Positions 14,785 through 23,433 of a DNA stretch of 33,815 nt are shown here, piece after piece (the first letter of the stretch is position 1; every line of letters starts with the position of its first letter). Under the pieces are notes generated by a model that saw only the letters and a program-made list of their open reading frames with translations, had not been told where the DNA came from and ran no database searches. A program made the translations under genes and the position numbers. Source of the stretch: Desulfurococcales archaeon (GTDB lineage Archaea; Thermoproteota; Thermoprotei_A; Sulfolobales; Desulfurococcaceae); NCBI GenBank assembly GCA_027028545.1, contig JALVIT010000088.1, positions 1 to 33,815 on the forward strand. The letters run 5' to 3'.

Positions 14785-16036
14785 ACACTATGTTCTTATA
14801 CCTACCTTGCTCAAGCAGTATTAATGCAGATGTATGGAATAGATAATATGTTGCCAACAGGGTTACTAGTGAAACAATAATGAAAAATATGGCATCACGA
14901 CTAAGCATTACATGGCTATACTTATGGATCAATGCTACATGGTAAAAGATTATAGGGATTGAGAGGAGTATTGCAAAGATCGGATTAGTGATATACAACG
15001 ACACGATCAGATATGCTAACGGGATAAATCCCAATAATGGGAAAACACCATATCTAGACAGAACAATTATTTCCTCATCTAATAGCCTACTACTATGGAT
15101 AATACCATGTATATATATCGCGGCTAAGAACAACTGTATAGTTAGAGAAGCATTAACCGGTAAAACCATAAACCCGGATAATAGGAGGAAATACTCTATA
15201 GGTAATAAACCATCACCTGCACCCCTATTCTTAAACAAATATAACATATAGCCATATAGATTCACCAATCCAATAATATACATGGCATAACCCATAACAT
15301 GATAAAGTTCGCTGTTACCAAATGTAAACAGTATTCTAAGTATAGGTATGAGCAACGTATTAGCTACCAATATATTCTCTATACCATATCCATGAACCCC
15401 CCTCATAGTAAAGGGGGTGAATCCTAGGAGTAGGAAGAATATTGAAAACAATGCTAGAGCTACAAGGGATAAACCAATATTGTATAAAGTAGCCGATAAA
15501 ATACCGGCTCTATATAGATAGTTTATATATCCTAGGTTGAAGTGTCCTAGAAACATAATGCTAATCGTAAACATGATCAATAATAAGCTTTCAACAATAA
15601 GGAATCCGCGACGATCCATATCTATAATTCTAGATAAGTAAACTATAGTAGTGAGTAGGATGAGAAATATTGCAATGGATAAAAGATCTATAAGAGAACA
15701 CATAATAATCGAAAAAAGAGCGAATAATAAGAGGTATATGTTAAGCCTCCGCTTAACACTATTGATAAGATAGATCAATGATATAAAGAATATATTTATC
15801 GCGGAGAGGGGATCATAAACTAGTATCAGAGGCTGTGAAAAATCCTTAAAGAGAGGCATACTCGACAAGAATACGGTATAGATCAACTGCAGATACGAGA
15901 TATAGACCATTTGGGTAAGTGATATGATAAATACTATCGAGGAGAATATTAGATCGATTAAATATTTTTTATAAAAGTATCTAACTACGATATGTATTAT
16001 GACTATAAGGGGTATAAGTAATAAGTAATAATACAT
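14777..16036 (-). CDS. Divergent MrpD/NuoN-like antiporter-family membrane protein
   Basis: This protein of about 419 residues has roughly 12-14 hydrophobic helices and fits the complex I/Mrp antiporter-like family. The N-terminal YDPLSAINIFFISLIYL matches the family's DPLS motif. The segment around FLLLGFTPFTMRGVHGYGIEN lines up with the family's GF.K..PFH.W.P..H region and is followed by an IPILRILF helix, as in the family. The usual transmembrane Lys in that segment reads as Leu here, and the usual early Glu is not apparent, so the proton path may be degenerate. ATG 16036, behind GAGGGGGTAGAGGGAG, is the better start; the open frame reaches 16087 by overlapping the previous gene. Family membership is inferred from motifs by eye. 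Confidence 0.65.
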   Translation of the reverse strand: MYYYLLLIPLIVIIHIVVRYFYKKYLIDLIFSSIVFIISLTQMVYISYLQLIYTVFLSSMPLFKDFSQPLILVYDPLSAINIFFISLIYLINSVKRRLNIYLLLFALFSIIMCSLIDLLSIAIFLILLTTIVYLSRIIDMDRRGFLIVESLLLIMFTISIMFLGHFNLGYINYLYRAGILSATLYNIGLSLVALALFSIFFLLLGFTPFTMRGVHGYGIENILVANTLLIPILRILFTFGNSELYHVMGYAMYIIGLVNLYGYMLYLFKNRGAGDGLLPIEYFLLLSGFMVLPVNASLTIQLFLAAIYIHGIIHSSRLLDEEIIVLSRYGVFPLLGFIPLAYLIVSLYITNPIFAILLSIPIIFYHVALIHKYSHVMLSRDAIFFIIVSLVTLLATYYLFHTSALILLEQGRYKNIVFG

Positions 16037-16044
16037 AGCTCCCT

Positions 16045-16278
16045 CTACCCCCTCCTCAAAAGGGTAATGAGTATAGAAAGATACCATATAAACGATAAAT
16101 AATCAAACCATATAACACTATGATTATACAGCTCAAATACAATAACACCTAAAAGTGCAGGAATAACTATTAAGATCTTATAGTCCCTACTCGAAAATAA
16201 CCCCCTATATAATATATAGATTATAATGATCAGGGTGATCATTATAATGATTAATTCGATCAATCCCTCCGCCCCCAT
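16045..16278 (-). CDS. Small three-TM protein, MrpC/NuoK-like
   Basis: This is a 77-residue membrane protein with three hydrophobic stretches: ELIIIMITLIIIIYILYRG, YKILIVIPALLGVIVFELYNH and FDYLSFIWYLSILITLL. The link RGLFSSRDYKILIVIPALLG resembles the NuoK/MrpC turn between helices 1 and 2, and the Glu in VFELYN is in a suitable place for the membrane carboxylate. Its position immediately before an MrpD/NuoN-like gene is where MrpC/MbhG sits. It overlaps the upstream 150-codon gene by 19 bp and ends 8 bp before the next start. It is too short and divergent for certainty. Confidence 0.55.
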   Translation of the reverse strand: MGAEGLIELIIIMITLIIIIYILYRGLFSSRDYKILIVIPALLGVIVFELYNHSVIWFDYLSFIWYLSILITLLRRG

Positions 16279-16712
16279 AGATCAAGTATTATTGCAGTAA
16301 TATCCGCTCCTAGTAGGGCTAGTATGAGATAATATAATTCACTTCCGAAACCATATTTTTTACTATAGAGTATAGACAAGTTTGTGATCGTCGGTATCAA
16401 CCCATTGGTATAGATCAGTATTAGTATTAGTGTTAGCGAAGTTACTAGAACCATAATCTTTGAAATCCTTCTACCAGTTAATATGGCTAGAATACCTACT
16501 ATAATTATCAATTCATTGAGGCGTATGTTAATAAGTAGATTAACCCTCGGGAAAGCGGTTTGTAGCAGGCTTGTATTTTTGGATATATATTCAAGTTGTC
16601 TATCAGCTGTTTCACCAGTTACGAAATAATCTTGATTACCTATAGCGATATACGTGATCATTATAGCTAGTAATCCCATGACCACTATAAATAGTATCTT
16701 AACCCCCTTCAC
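16260..16712 (-). CDS. MbhE/MrpB-N-like membrane protein
   Basis: The 150-residue protein has an N-terminal helix (ILFIVVMGLLAIMITYIAIG), a polar outer loop of about 45 residues, and three further hydrophobic helices. The stretch LQTAFPRVNLLINIRLNEL fits the pattern of MbhE and the MrpA-C/MrpB-N region, where a loop ending in NVV..IL..R..DTLGE leads into a helix. The Asn, Ile/Leu, Arg and the helix-capping Glu are in register, while the DTLG part is lost. It starts at GTG 16712, with GGTGAAG six bases upstream inside the end of the preceding gene (14-bp overlap). It is a member of the same compact membrane operon. Homology is by eye. Confidence 0.58.
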   Translation of the reverse strand: MKGVKILFIVVMGLLAIMITYIAIGNQDYFVTGETADRQLEYISKNTSLLQTAFPRVNLLINIRLNELIIIVGILAILTGRRISKIMVLVTSLTLILILIYTNGLIPTITNLSILYSKKYGFGSELYYLILALLGADITAIILDLWGRRD

Positions 16713-16881
16713 TATGCTTCACCAACGCTATATAGGTTATGGTGTAGAGGATTGCTGATAGATACATACCTATTAGGATGAACAATATGATCGGTGAAAT
16801 ATATAGCAGTTTAATTCTAACCCTCCTACTAATACCATTAGAAGTTAAAATTACCGATAGGATTAGAGCCTCAAAAAACAC
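16699..16881 (-). CDS. Small membrane protein, first gene of the Mbh/Mrp-like module (start unclear)
   Basis: The protein has two hydrophobic helices (FFEALILSVILTSNG, and SPIILFILIGMYLSAILY with the residues after it) around a basic turn, SRRVRIK. GTG 16881 is the first standard start but has no ribosome site nearby. A strong GGGGTGAG at 16915-16922 points instead to codon ATT at 16906-16908, six bases after it. From there the frame stays open to GTG and adds a hydrophobic stretch, NVLIDLLIV, that completes the first helix. An overlapping ATG at 16904 in another frame yields only Met-Phe-Leu-stop. The protein may correspond to MbhD or another small Mrp subunit; I cannot tell which. Confidence 0.5.
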   Translation of the reverse strand: MFFEALILSVILTSNGISRRVRIKLLYISPIILFILIGMYLSAILYTITYIALVKHSEGG

Positions 16882-16914
16882 GATTAATAGGTCTATAAGA
16901 ACATTAATAACCGC

Positions 16915-16957
16915 TCACCCCCTCCATATATATTCCAAGTATCCAACTAAATATATT
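16915..16957 (-). promoter_or_regulatory. Promoter and ribosome site of the membrane module
   Basis: On the minus strand AATATATTTA (plus 16948-16957) is a good TATA box. Transcription would start near 16926, just before the strong ribosome site GGGGTGAG (16915-16922). The same 60-bp gap must also hold the plus-strand promoter for the metallo-beta-lactamase gene, probably CATATATATT at 16925-16934, so the two promoters interleave. Confidence 0.5.
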
Positions 16958-16968
16958 GGGGAAATATA

Positions 16969-17682
16969 GTGAATTTAAAGATAACAGTATTGGTTAATGA
17001 TGAAGCATTAGAAGGGTTAATGAAGGTCCATGGCTTATCGATATTTATAGAGTATATGGATCAATACATACTATTCGATGTTGGCCCATCACCTAAAATA
17101 CTAGAGTATAACTCCGATAAGATCGGTATCGATCTGGAGCTTGTCGATAAAGCTGTTTTATCACACATACATATCTCCCATATAGGTGGACTACCCCTCC
17201 TAGAATGGTCTGCCCCATTCATAAAGGTCTATGTCCCCTATGGCTCTATAGAATCAATTAGGAGTAGGGTTAAGGTTTCGGGGTTGAAGCTTCTAGAGGT
17301 TGATTCGTGGACTGAGATCTATAGGGGGGTATATATTACAAAGCCCATACATGGGCCACCATGGGAGCACTCCCTAGTAATTGATACAGATAAGGGATTA
17401 GCTGTATTTACCGGCTGTATGCATCCTGGGATTAGAAAGGTTGTGGAGGAGATCTGGAGGTATCTTGGAGAGAAGAGGATCTATGCGTTAATAGGTGGAT
17501 TCCATCTATCAAATGCGCCGGAACAGGTTATAGATGATTTTATCAATTACCTAGAGGTTTTAAAGCCTAGATATATAGCTCCTCTACATTGTTCGGGTAG
17601 TTTATTGAAGGAAAAGATTAAGAGTAGCAAACCAGGTATAATCTATGATCTAAAAGCCGGTGAATCGCTACAGATCATGTAG
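16969..17682 (+). CDS. Metallo-beta-lactamase-fold protein, dihydropterin-synthase-like group, altered metal motif
   Basis: This 237-residue MBL-fold protein resembles the group that includes the archaeal beta-ribofuranosyl-aminobenzene phosphate synthase-like proteins. Family marks are HGLSIFIE with LFDVGPS near the N-terminus, FTGCMHPGI at about 148-156, GGFHLS near 175, and PLHCSGS near the C-terminus. The core motif normally reads HxHxDHxGG; here it is SHIHISHIGGL, with Ser70 in place of the Asp that binds the second metal. The enzyme may therefore hold one metal or act differently. The start is GTG 16969 with a weak GGGGA upstream. The next gene begins about 11 bases after its stop, so the two form an operon. 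The substrate is unknown. Confidence 0.82.
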   Translation: MNLKITVLVNDEALEGLMKVHGLSIFIEYMDQYILFDVGPSPKILEYNSDKIGIDLELVDKAVLSHIHISHIGGLPLLEWSAPFIKVYVPYGSIESIRSRVKVSGLKLLEVDSWTEIYRGVYITKPIHGPPWEHSLVIDTDKGLAVFTGCMHPGIRKVVEEIWRYLGEKRIYALIGGFHLSNAPEQVIDDFINYLEVLKPRYIAPLHCSGSLLKEKIKSSKPGIIYDLKAGESLQIM

Positions 17683-17693
17683 GGGGTGTGGGT

Positions 17694-18284
17694 ATGGTGG
17701 ATATTGATGAAGCGTATAGATTAGTTGATGCTATGAAGCTATTAATACTCCTGGGTATGTGTAATCCCCGCGGGGGTAATGGTAGTGTTAGGATTAAGAA
17801 TAAGATGCTGATAACACCTAGTGGCTTAGCGAAACATAATTTGGGTGTTGAGGATCTGGTAATATATGATTTAGAGACCGGGGAGATCGGTGGGAGATAT
17901 AAGCCCTCAATAGAGCTATACGTTCATGCTCTAACATATGAGAAGAGGAGGGATATTAGAGCAATACTACACGGGCATCCACCCTATACGCTGGCATTAA
18001 CGGATCTAGGTCTCAGCGATTGGTGGAAGACGGGGCTTGTCGAAGTAGAGTATAGTGTTGGGAGGGTAGTAGTTGCAACACCATACCCGCCTGGTAGCAG
18101 GGAATTGGCCGAGGAGGTTTCAAATAGGTTTGCCGAGAGGGCTAGGATAGTTATAGTTCCAAAACATGGAGTATTTGCTGGGAGTAGGGATGTGTATGAA
18201 GCATTAGATGCTATAGTGGCTCTAGAGGAGACGGCTAAATACGTCTTCGTATCAAGGGTTATGGAGAAACTCGGGATAAAATAA
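17694..18284 (+). CDS. Class II aldolase/adducin-family protein
   Basis: This is a Zn2+-dependent aldolase-like protein of the fuculose-phosphate aldolase (FucA/AraD) family. Motifs in order: GNGSVR (near residue 25) for phosphate binding; KPSIELYVHALTY, with the catalytic Glu; HGHPPY, with two zinc-binding His; and PKHGVFA, with the third His. The length of about 196 residues is normal for a single domain. Archaeal relatives include aldolases and methylthioribulose-phosphate dehydratase-like enzymes, so the reaction is open. GGGGGTG at 17682-17688 supports ATG 17694 rather than GTG 17688. It forms an operon with the MBL gene and converges on atpB with a 3-bp gap. Confidence 0.88.
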   Translation: MVDIDEAYRLVDAMKLLILLGMCNPRGGNGSVRIKNKMLITPSGLAKHNLGVEDLVIYDLETGEIGGRYKPSIELYVHALTYEKRRDIRAILHGHPPYTLALTDLGLSDWWKTGLVEVEYSVGRVVVATPYPPGSRELAEEVSNRFAERARIVIVPKHGVFAGSRDVYEALDAIVALEETAKYVFVSRVMEKLGIK

Positions 18285-18287
18285 TAT

Positions 18288-19691
18288 CTACTTCCTACCA
18301 CGATACATTGGATGATACTTCCTAATATGCTCTAGAGATACATGCTTCAACTCCTCCTCCGGGAGGATCGATAATAGATCCCAGCCCTTATCGAGGGTTT
18401 CCTCAATACTTCTACGCTCATACTCCCCCTGCCCTATGAACTCTTTCTCGAACCTATCAGCGAATTCCAGATAGCGTTTATCTCTAGGGGATAAAGCCTC
18501 CGTACCAACAACAACTGCTAACTCTCTAAGTCTAACACCCTCAGCATATGCTGCATAAAGCTGCATGAAGACTCCACGATGATCCTCACGTGTCTTACCC
18601 GGACCAATTCCATCCTTCATTAGTCTTGAGAGGCTCATCAATATATCGAAGGGTGGATAGATGCCCTTAAGCCATAACTGCCTAGACAATACTAACTGAC
18701 CCTCGGTAATATAACCTGTTAGATCAGGTATTGGATGGGTTATATCGTCGTCGGGCATAGTCAGTATTGGCATCTGTGTAACACTACCCTTCTTACCCTC
18801 AACTCTACCAGCCCTCTCATAGATCGTTGCCAAGTCGGTATACATGTATCCAGGGTATCCACGACGACTTGGAACCTCTTCACGGGCAGCACTCAATTCA
18901 CGTAGTGCTTCACAGTAATTAGTCATATCCGTAAGTATAGCTAATACATGCATATCATATCTCCAAGCTAGAAACTCTGCAACGGTTAAAGCTACACGGG
19001 GTACAGCGATCCTCTCAATAACCGGTGAATCAGCCGTATTGATGAAGGCTACAGCATTCTCGAGTGCGCCATAGTTTTTAAAGTTCTCTATGAAGAACAT
19101 TGCATCATCATAGCTAACGCCTATAGCTGCAAATACTATGGCGAACCTCTCCTCCCTACCTCTAACACGAGCCTGCCTAACGATCTGTGCAGCTATACGG
19201 TTATGTGGTAGACCAGAACCACTAAATATTGGTAGTTTCTGTCCACGAACAAGGCTATTCAAGCCGTCGATAGCGGATATACCCGTCTCGATAAACTCTG
19301 AGGGTGGTAGTCTTGATGCGGGGTTGAGGGGTGCGCCATTAATATCGAGATGATCTTCGGGGACTATCTGTGGTCCACCATCTATCGGCCTCCCTAGACC
19401 ATCGAATATTCTTCCAAGCATGTCTATGCTTACAGGTATCCTCAATGTTTCACCACGATACCTAACCCTAGAATGCCTTAGATCGATCTCGCTTACACCG
19501 CCGAAGACCTGTATGATCGTTGCCTCCCTACCAACATCTATAACCTGTCCAAGCCTTGTCTCACCAGTTCCCAATACAACCTCTACAACCTCACCATAAC
19601 TCACACCCCTCATAGGTTCAGCAATTAATAGACTACCCTGAGCCCTTAGTAGTTTGGGTGATTCACGTATGGCTAGGCTTAGATCATCCAT
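18288..19691 (-). CDS. atpB: A/V-type ATP synthase subunit B
   Basis: This is the non-catalytic nucleotide-binding subunit that alternates with A in the A3B3 headpiece. The 467-residue protein has the N-terminal barrel domain ([20 protein letters not shown]), the degenerate P-loop region [18 protein letters not shown] typical of B subunits, and [25 protein letters not shown] from the conserved centre. The helical C-terminus ends with HPMYRGRK. The reading frame is open 20 codons further up. The ribosome site GGAGGTG at 19698-19704, formed by the last codons of atpA, sits six bases before ATG 19691, so I set the start there. It is the last gene of the operon. Confidence 0.97.
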   Translation of the reverse strand: MDDLSLAIRESPKLLRAQGSLLIAEPMRGVSYGEVVEVVLGTGETRLGQVIDVGREATIIQVFGGVSEIDLRHSRVRYRGETLRIPVSIDMLGRIFDGLGRPIDGGPQIVPEDHLDINGAPLNPASRLPPSEFIETGISAIDGLNSLVRGQKLPIFSGSGLPHNRIAAQIVRQARVRGREERFAIVFAAIGVSYDDAMFFIENFKNYGALENAVAFINTADSPVIERIAVPRVALTVAEFLAWRYDMHVLAILTDMTNYCEALRELSAAREEVPSRRGYPGYMYTDLATIYERAGRVEGKKGSVTQMPILTMPDDDITHPIPDLTGYITEGQLVLSRQLWLKGIYPPFDILMSLSRLMKDGIGPGKTREDHRGVFMQLYAAYAEGVRLRELAVVVGTEALSPRDKRYLEFADRFEKEFIGQGEYERRSIEETLDKGWDLLSILPEEELKHVSLEHIRKYHPMYRGRK

Positions 19692-19692
19692 T

Positions 19693-22600
19693 CTAGACAC
19701 CTCCCATAAGCTTTTTATACTCGTCGCGGATATTCTTGAAGATCTCTTCAAAGCGTGGCTCGAAGCCCTTATTTGGAATCTCCTTCATACGTGCTATTAG
19801 AATCCTTGAATGCAGCTTCCTAATATCTTCAACTAATATCCCTCTCCGGATAGCCTTTAAGCCTAGATCGTAGAATAGTAGTATAGCCTTCATCATCAAC
19901 ATAGCCTTCTTCGGCGGACAATAAGTGTCTACATCATGGAAGGCGTTCTGCTGTAGGAAGTCCTCCCTAATCATACGGGCAACCTCTAAAACCAGTTTAT
20001 CCTCCTCGGGGAGGGCTTCAGCACCTACGAGTCTTACAAGCTCTTCGAGCTCAGCCTCTTTCTGAAGGATTGCTAACGCCTTCTCACGTAGACTCCTCCA
20101 CTCCGGATCAATCTCCTCCTCCCACCATTTAGATACATTATCAACGTATAGACTATAGCTGATCAACCAGTTGATCGCTGGATAATGCCTCCTATAAGCT
20201 AGGTTCACATCCAAGGCATAAAGTGCACGGACAATCCTCAATGTAGACTGGGTTACAGGCTCGCTGAAATCAGCACCTGGTGGTGATACAGCACCCATAA
20301 TCGTTAAACTACCAGTCCTCTCAGGCATACCCAGTGTTCTAACATATCCACTCCTCTCATAGAAGCTGGCCAGCCTTGATCCTAGATATGCTGGATAACC
20401 CTCCTCACCCGGCAACTCCTCCAATCTACCACTAATCTCCCTCATAGCTTCAGCCCATCTACTAGTGGAGTCTGCAACCATTAATACGTGGTAACCCATA
20501 TCCCTAAAGTATTCACCAATAGTTGCTCCAAGGAAAACACTCGTCTCACGAGCGGCTACAGGCATATTACTCGTATTCGCTATAAAAACACTCCTCTCAA
20601 CCAGTGGTTTACCAGTCCGTGGATCAACAAGCCTCCTAAAACTATGAAGAGCATCAGCCATCTCGTTTCCTCTTTCACCACAACCAACATAGATCGCAAT
20701 ATCGACAGCACTCCATTTCGTCAATTGCTGCAAGGTAACAGTATTATGGAATATTGCTGGTATACTACCACCTATAAAGTTATGATATTCCTCGACAGTT
20801 AGATCATATACGGGAGTCTTCTTCTCGATAACACTGATCTCCTCAACCTTATCCAATGCAACATATTTCATAGCCGATAATATCCTTTCTAAAGTATCTA
20901 GTATAGCAGTGTTTATCTTCTTCCTCTTCATCAAGACTAGACTATTAGCAGTATTCACCAGTTTACGGAGGCCATAACTAGTAATATTTTCACCGCCATA
21001 TATTTGATTACCTATATGAACCCCCAGTTTCTCAAATTCCCTTTTCGATGCTATCATGTAGAGTTTTCTGAGAAGTCTCGGCGATAATGGTATAGTTTCA
21101 CGCTTTAATCTATTCCTTCCCATTTTACTTGTGATATATCTTCGTATTTTCTCTACCTTATCTATCGATGGTGCATTTCGTAGAACAATATTATAGAATT
21201 TCTCCAATTCACTTAATCCAGTAATCTCTAACCTATGTCCCCCCTCAACTATAGAGTAGAGTATCCCCAATCGTGTGAGTATATATGCTAATCCACTGAT
21301 TAGATTCTTAGAAGCACTATAGAATTCGAGTGTATTACCGCTGAACCCGCCATCTCCCAGATAATACCCCCTCAGAAAACTTATGATGATATTATTCGGC
21401 GACTTAAATACATAGCCTGGTACGATGGCATTATGGGATTTTCTGCGTGTCGGCATACCTAGTAGATGTAGGAATCTCGATAAGAGACTTGAATAGATTT
21501 CAACACAATATACTGTATGGCATTTCTTCTCTCTAGCGTCTATGTTGAATAATGATTTGGCTAATTCTCTAAACCTCTTTCTTAGAATCTCATTATTATT
21601 GAAGAATAGGATCCTTCTATTAATGATTGAACCATCGGATATTAATAAGCCGAGGAATTCTGCTAATTTCTCACTCATTTCATGTGGTATCTTGATTCTT
21701 TTCCTACTCCTCTTTAATCCAAGGTCTTTTGGATAACTTATTTCTCCATATCTCCTACGTAAAGATATTATTAGTTTCAATGGAATAGATCGTTCGGCAT
21801 ATGCCAGTGTTTTAATAGTAGCCTTAGACAACCCTGTCTCTCTACTAAGCTCTAATATTTCGTAGTCACTCATATCTCTTAGAATCCTTCTAACCACATT
21901 GTTCACGTTTTCATCCCGGCTCATAACATCATCGTATTCAGCTAGTTTATCTATTGGTAGAATCGGTGTCTTCTGTGGATTGAATGGTATCCTACGTGGT
22001 ATTACGATATAATCCATCGGTGTAATCCTATATGCTTCTACAAACTCTATATATCCATCCGGATTAAATACTGGTAATTTATGTATAGGGGTTATCTCTA
22101 TCACTCTACCACTAGCAGTCTTTATCCTAACTACCTTATTGGTATATCCCCGATAGACGTGGGTGATGCGTGCTTTCACGAATCTCTCTCCATTAAACGC
22201 GAATACGTGGAGATCCTTATCTCTAGCATCAATTATTTCCTCATCCAACGATAGATCCGGTTTACCGTTTTTAACTTCCTTAAATAATTCATCAATAGCT
22301 ACAATACGTCCATCATCCAGCAATACAGGGGTTCCAGGTAATACGCATTTACCAGTGCCGAAACCGCCTGGTATTGCTGCTTTTCCTCCCTTTGCTAGTG
22401 GGAAGAAGAAGTCTATAACTCTCTGTCCTGTTATTAGTAGTTCTGAGGGTTCTAGTTTCTCCCTGTAAGGTCTTGGTTTTCTAACTGGCCATTTTTGGAG
22501 CATTGCTATATCCTTGTCTCCTATCCTAGCTATCGGCTCTGTTATGGTGTAGTCTCCTTCACCGGCTAACTCCTTGATTTCTCCATGTATATCCGGTGGG

Positions 22601-23052
22601 ACCATTATGTAGTGTCTAACTGTTTCCGATTCATCGACATACCCTATAATATCTCCCCCACCAACCTTCTCCCCGATCTTAGCTGTCGGTATGAAATGCC
22701 ACTTCTTATCCCTAGGTAGTGGTGCAACCTTAACACCCCTCTTAATGAAGAAGCCTACAAGCTCCTGAAGAATTGGTAGGGGTCTCTGAATACCGTCGAA
22801 TATAGATGATATAAGCCCCGGACCCAGCTCGGCAGCTAATGGATACCCAGTACCATATACTGGTTCGCCAACCCTTAACCCTGTTGTATCCTCGTAAACC
22901 TGTATTATCGCCTTATCCCCCTCAATACCAATGATCTCACCTATAAGCCTATCATTTCCAACCTCTACAACCTCGTAAACCTTACTACCACGCATATTCT
23001 CAGCTATTACAAGGGGTCCTGAAACCCTATATATCGAACCCTTAACACCCAT
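19693..23052 (-). CDS. atpA: A/V-type ATP synthase subunit A, interrupted by an intein
   Basis: This is the catalytic subunit. The full product is 1119 residues; removing the intein (residues 236-770) leaves about 584, normal for AtpA. The first part holds the N-terminal barrel ([18 protein letters not shown]), the inserted non-homologous region (around [17 protein letters not shown]) and the P-loop PGGFGTGK ending at Lys235. The second part resumes with [20 protein letters not shown] and contains [53 protein letters not shown] and the helical C-terminus. The host protein works only after splicing rejoins GK to T. The gene follows atpF by 45 bases and its end provides the ribosome site of atpB. 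Confidence 0.97.
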   Translation of the reverse strand: MGVKGSIYRVSGPLVIAENMRGSKVYEVVEVGNDRLIGEIIGIEGDKAIIQVYEDTTGLRVGEPVYGTGYPLAAELGPGLISSIFDGIQRPLPILQELVGFFIKRGVKVAPLPRDKKWHFIPTAKIGEKVGGGDIIGYVDESETVRHYIMVPPDIHGEIKELAGEGDYTITEPIARIGDKDIAMLQKWPVRKPRPYREKLEPSELLITGQRVIDFFFPLAKGGKAAIPGGFGTGKCVLPGTPVLLDDGRIVAIDELFKEVKNGKPDLSLDEEIIDARDKDLHVFAFNGERFVKARITHVYRGYTNKVVRIKTASGRVIEITPIHKLPVFNPDGYIEFVEAYRITPMDYIVIPRRIPFNPQKTPILPIDKLAEYDDVMSRDENVNNVVRRILRDMSDYEILELSRETGLSKATIKTLAYAERSIPLKLIISLRRRYGEISYPKDLGLKRSRKRIKIPHEMSEKLAEFLGLLISDGSIINRRILFFNNNEILRKRFRELAKSLFNIDAREKKCHTVYCVEIYSSLLSRFLHLLGMPTRRKSHNAIVPGYVFKSPNNIIISFLRGYYLGDGGFSGNTLEFYSASKNLISGLAYILTRLGILYSIVEGGHRLEITGLSELEKFYNIVLRNAPSIDKVEKIRRYITSKMGRNRLKRETIPLSPRLLRKLYMIASKREFEKLGVHIGNQIYGGENITSYGLRKLVNTANSLVLMKRKKINTAILDTLERILSAMKYVALDKVEEISVIEKKTPVYDLTVEEYHNFIGGSIPAIFHNTVTLQQLTKWSAVDIAIYVGCGERGNEMADALHSFRRLVDPRTGKPLVERSVFIANTSNMPVAARETSVFLGATIGEYFRDMGYHVLMVADSTSRWAEAMREISGRLEELPGEEGYPAYLGSRLASFYERSGYVRTLGMPERTGSLTIMGAVSPPGADFSEPVTQSTLRIVRALYALDVNLAYRRHYPAINWLISYSLYVDNVSKWWEEEIDPEWRSLREKALAILQKEAELEELVRLVGAEALPEEDKLVLEVARMIREDFLQQNAFHDVDTYCPPKKAMLMMKAILLFYDLGLKAIRRGILVEDIRKLHSRILIARMKEIPNKGFEPRFEEIFKNIRDEYKKLMGGV
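20743..22347 (-). mobile_element. LAGLIDADG homing intein inside atpA (P-loop insertion site)
   Basis: The intein runs from Cys236 ([14 protein letters not shown], block A) to Asn770 (IPAIFHN, block G), 535 residues, with Thr as the next extein residue. Block B is visible as [11 protein letters not shown] with its Thr and His, and block F as [14 protein letters not shown]. The penultimate His769 and terminal Asn770 are intact, so splicing should work. Two homing-nuclease motifs are present: LGLLISDGS (about 467-475) and [10 protein letters not shown] (about 559-568). Both keep their acidic residue, so the endonuclease may also be active. Insertion between Lys and Thr of the P-loop is the site usually called VMA-b. 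The intein is slightly more AT-rich and less compact than its host. Confidence 0.95.
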
Positions 23053-23097
23053 ATCCTAGCACCATACACAAACCATATTCTAACCGGTAAACATATC

Positions 23098-23433
23098 TTA
23101 TTTTAACTCTATTCTCAACCCTATATATTTAGTCATCATCTCCTCATAGTACCTCTTAGGATCAATGCCTGCAATTTCCCTCGGAGAATCAATAACTATA
23201 GCTAAAACCTCCCGATGCTCCTCAAGGAGATCAGAGACCTCTCTACACTCCCTAAGAATACCTCTAAGTATGATGACAACACCATAACCCTCAATACTCT
23301 TCTCGAGCAATACCTTAATATCTTGGCAATCTCCTTTGAACACATAGTAGTCTATACCCGCAGCAGCACCGATAACCCCTAGATATGGATCACCTATTAT
23401 TAGAGCCCTCTTAGCCTTAGGGATTAAACTCAT
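23098..23433 (-). CDS. atpF: A/V-type ATP synthase subunit F
   Basis: This central-stalk subunit contacts D. The small Rossmann-like protein of about 111 residues shows the family pattern: RALIIGDPYLGVIGAAAGID at the start, a central strand VVIILRGIL, and VLAIVIDSPRE near residue 85. Its ATG at 23433 overlaps the stop of atpC as ATGA, with GGTGG upstream as ribosome site; the GTG at 23445 is a poorer choice. The fit in size, order and motif is good. Confidence 0.93.
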   Translation of the reverse strand: MSLIPKAKRALIIGDPYLGVIGAAAGIDYYVFKGDCQDIKVLLEKSIEGYGVVIILRGILRECREVSDLLEEHREVLAIVIDSPREIAGIDPKRYYEEMMTKYIGLRIELK

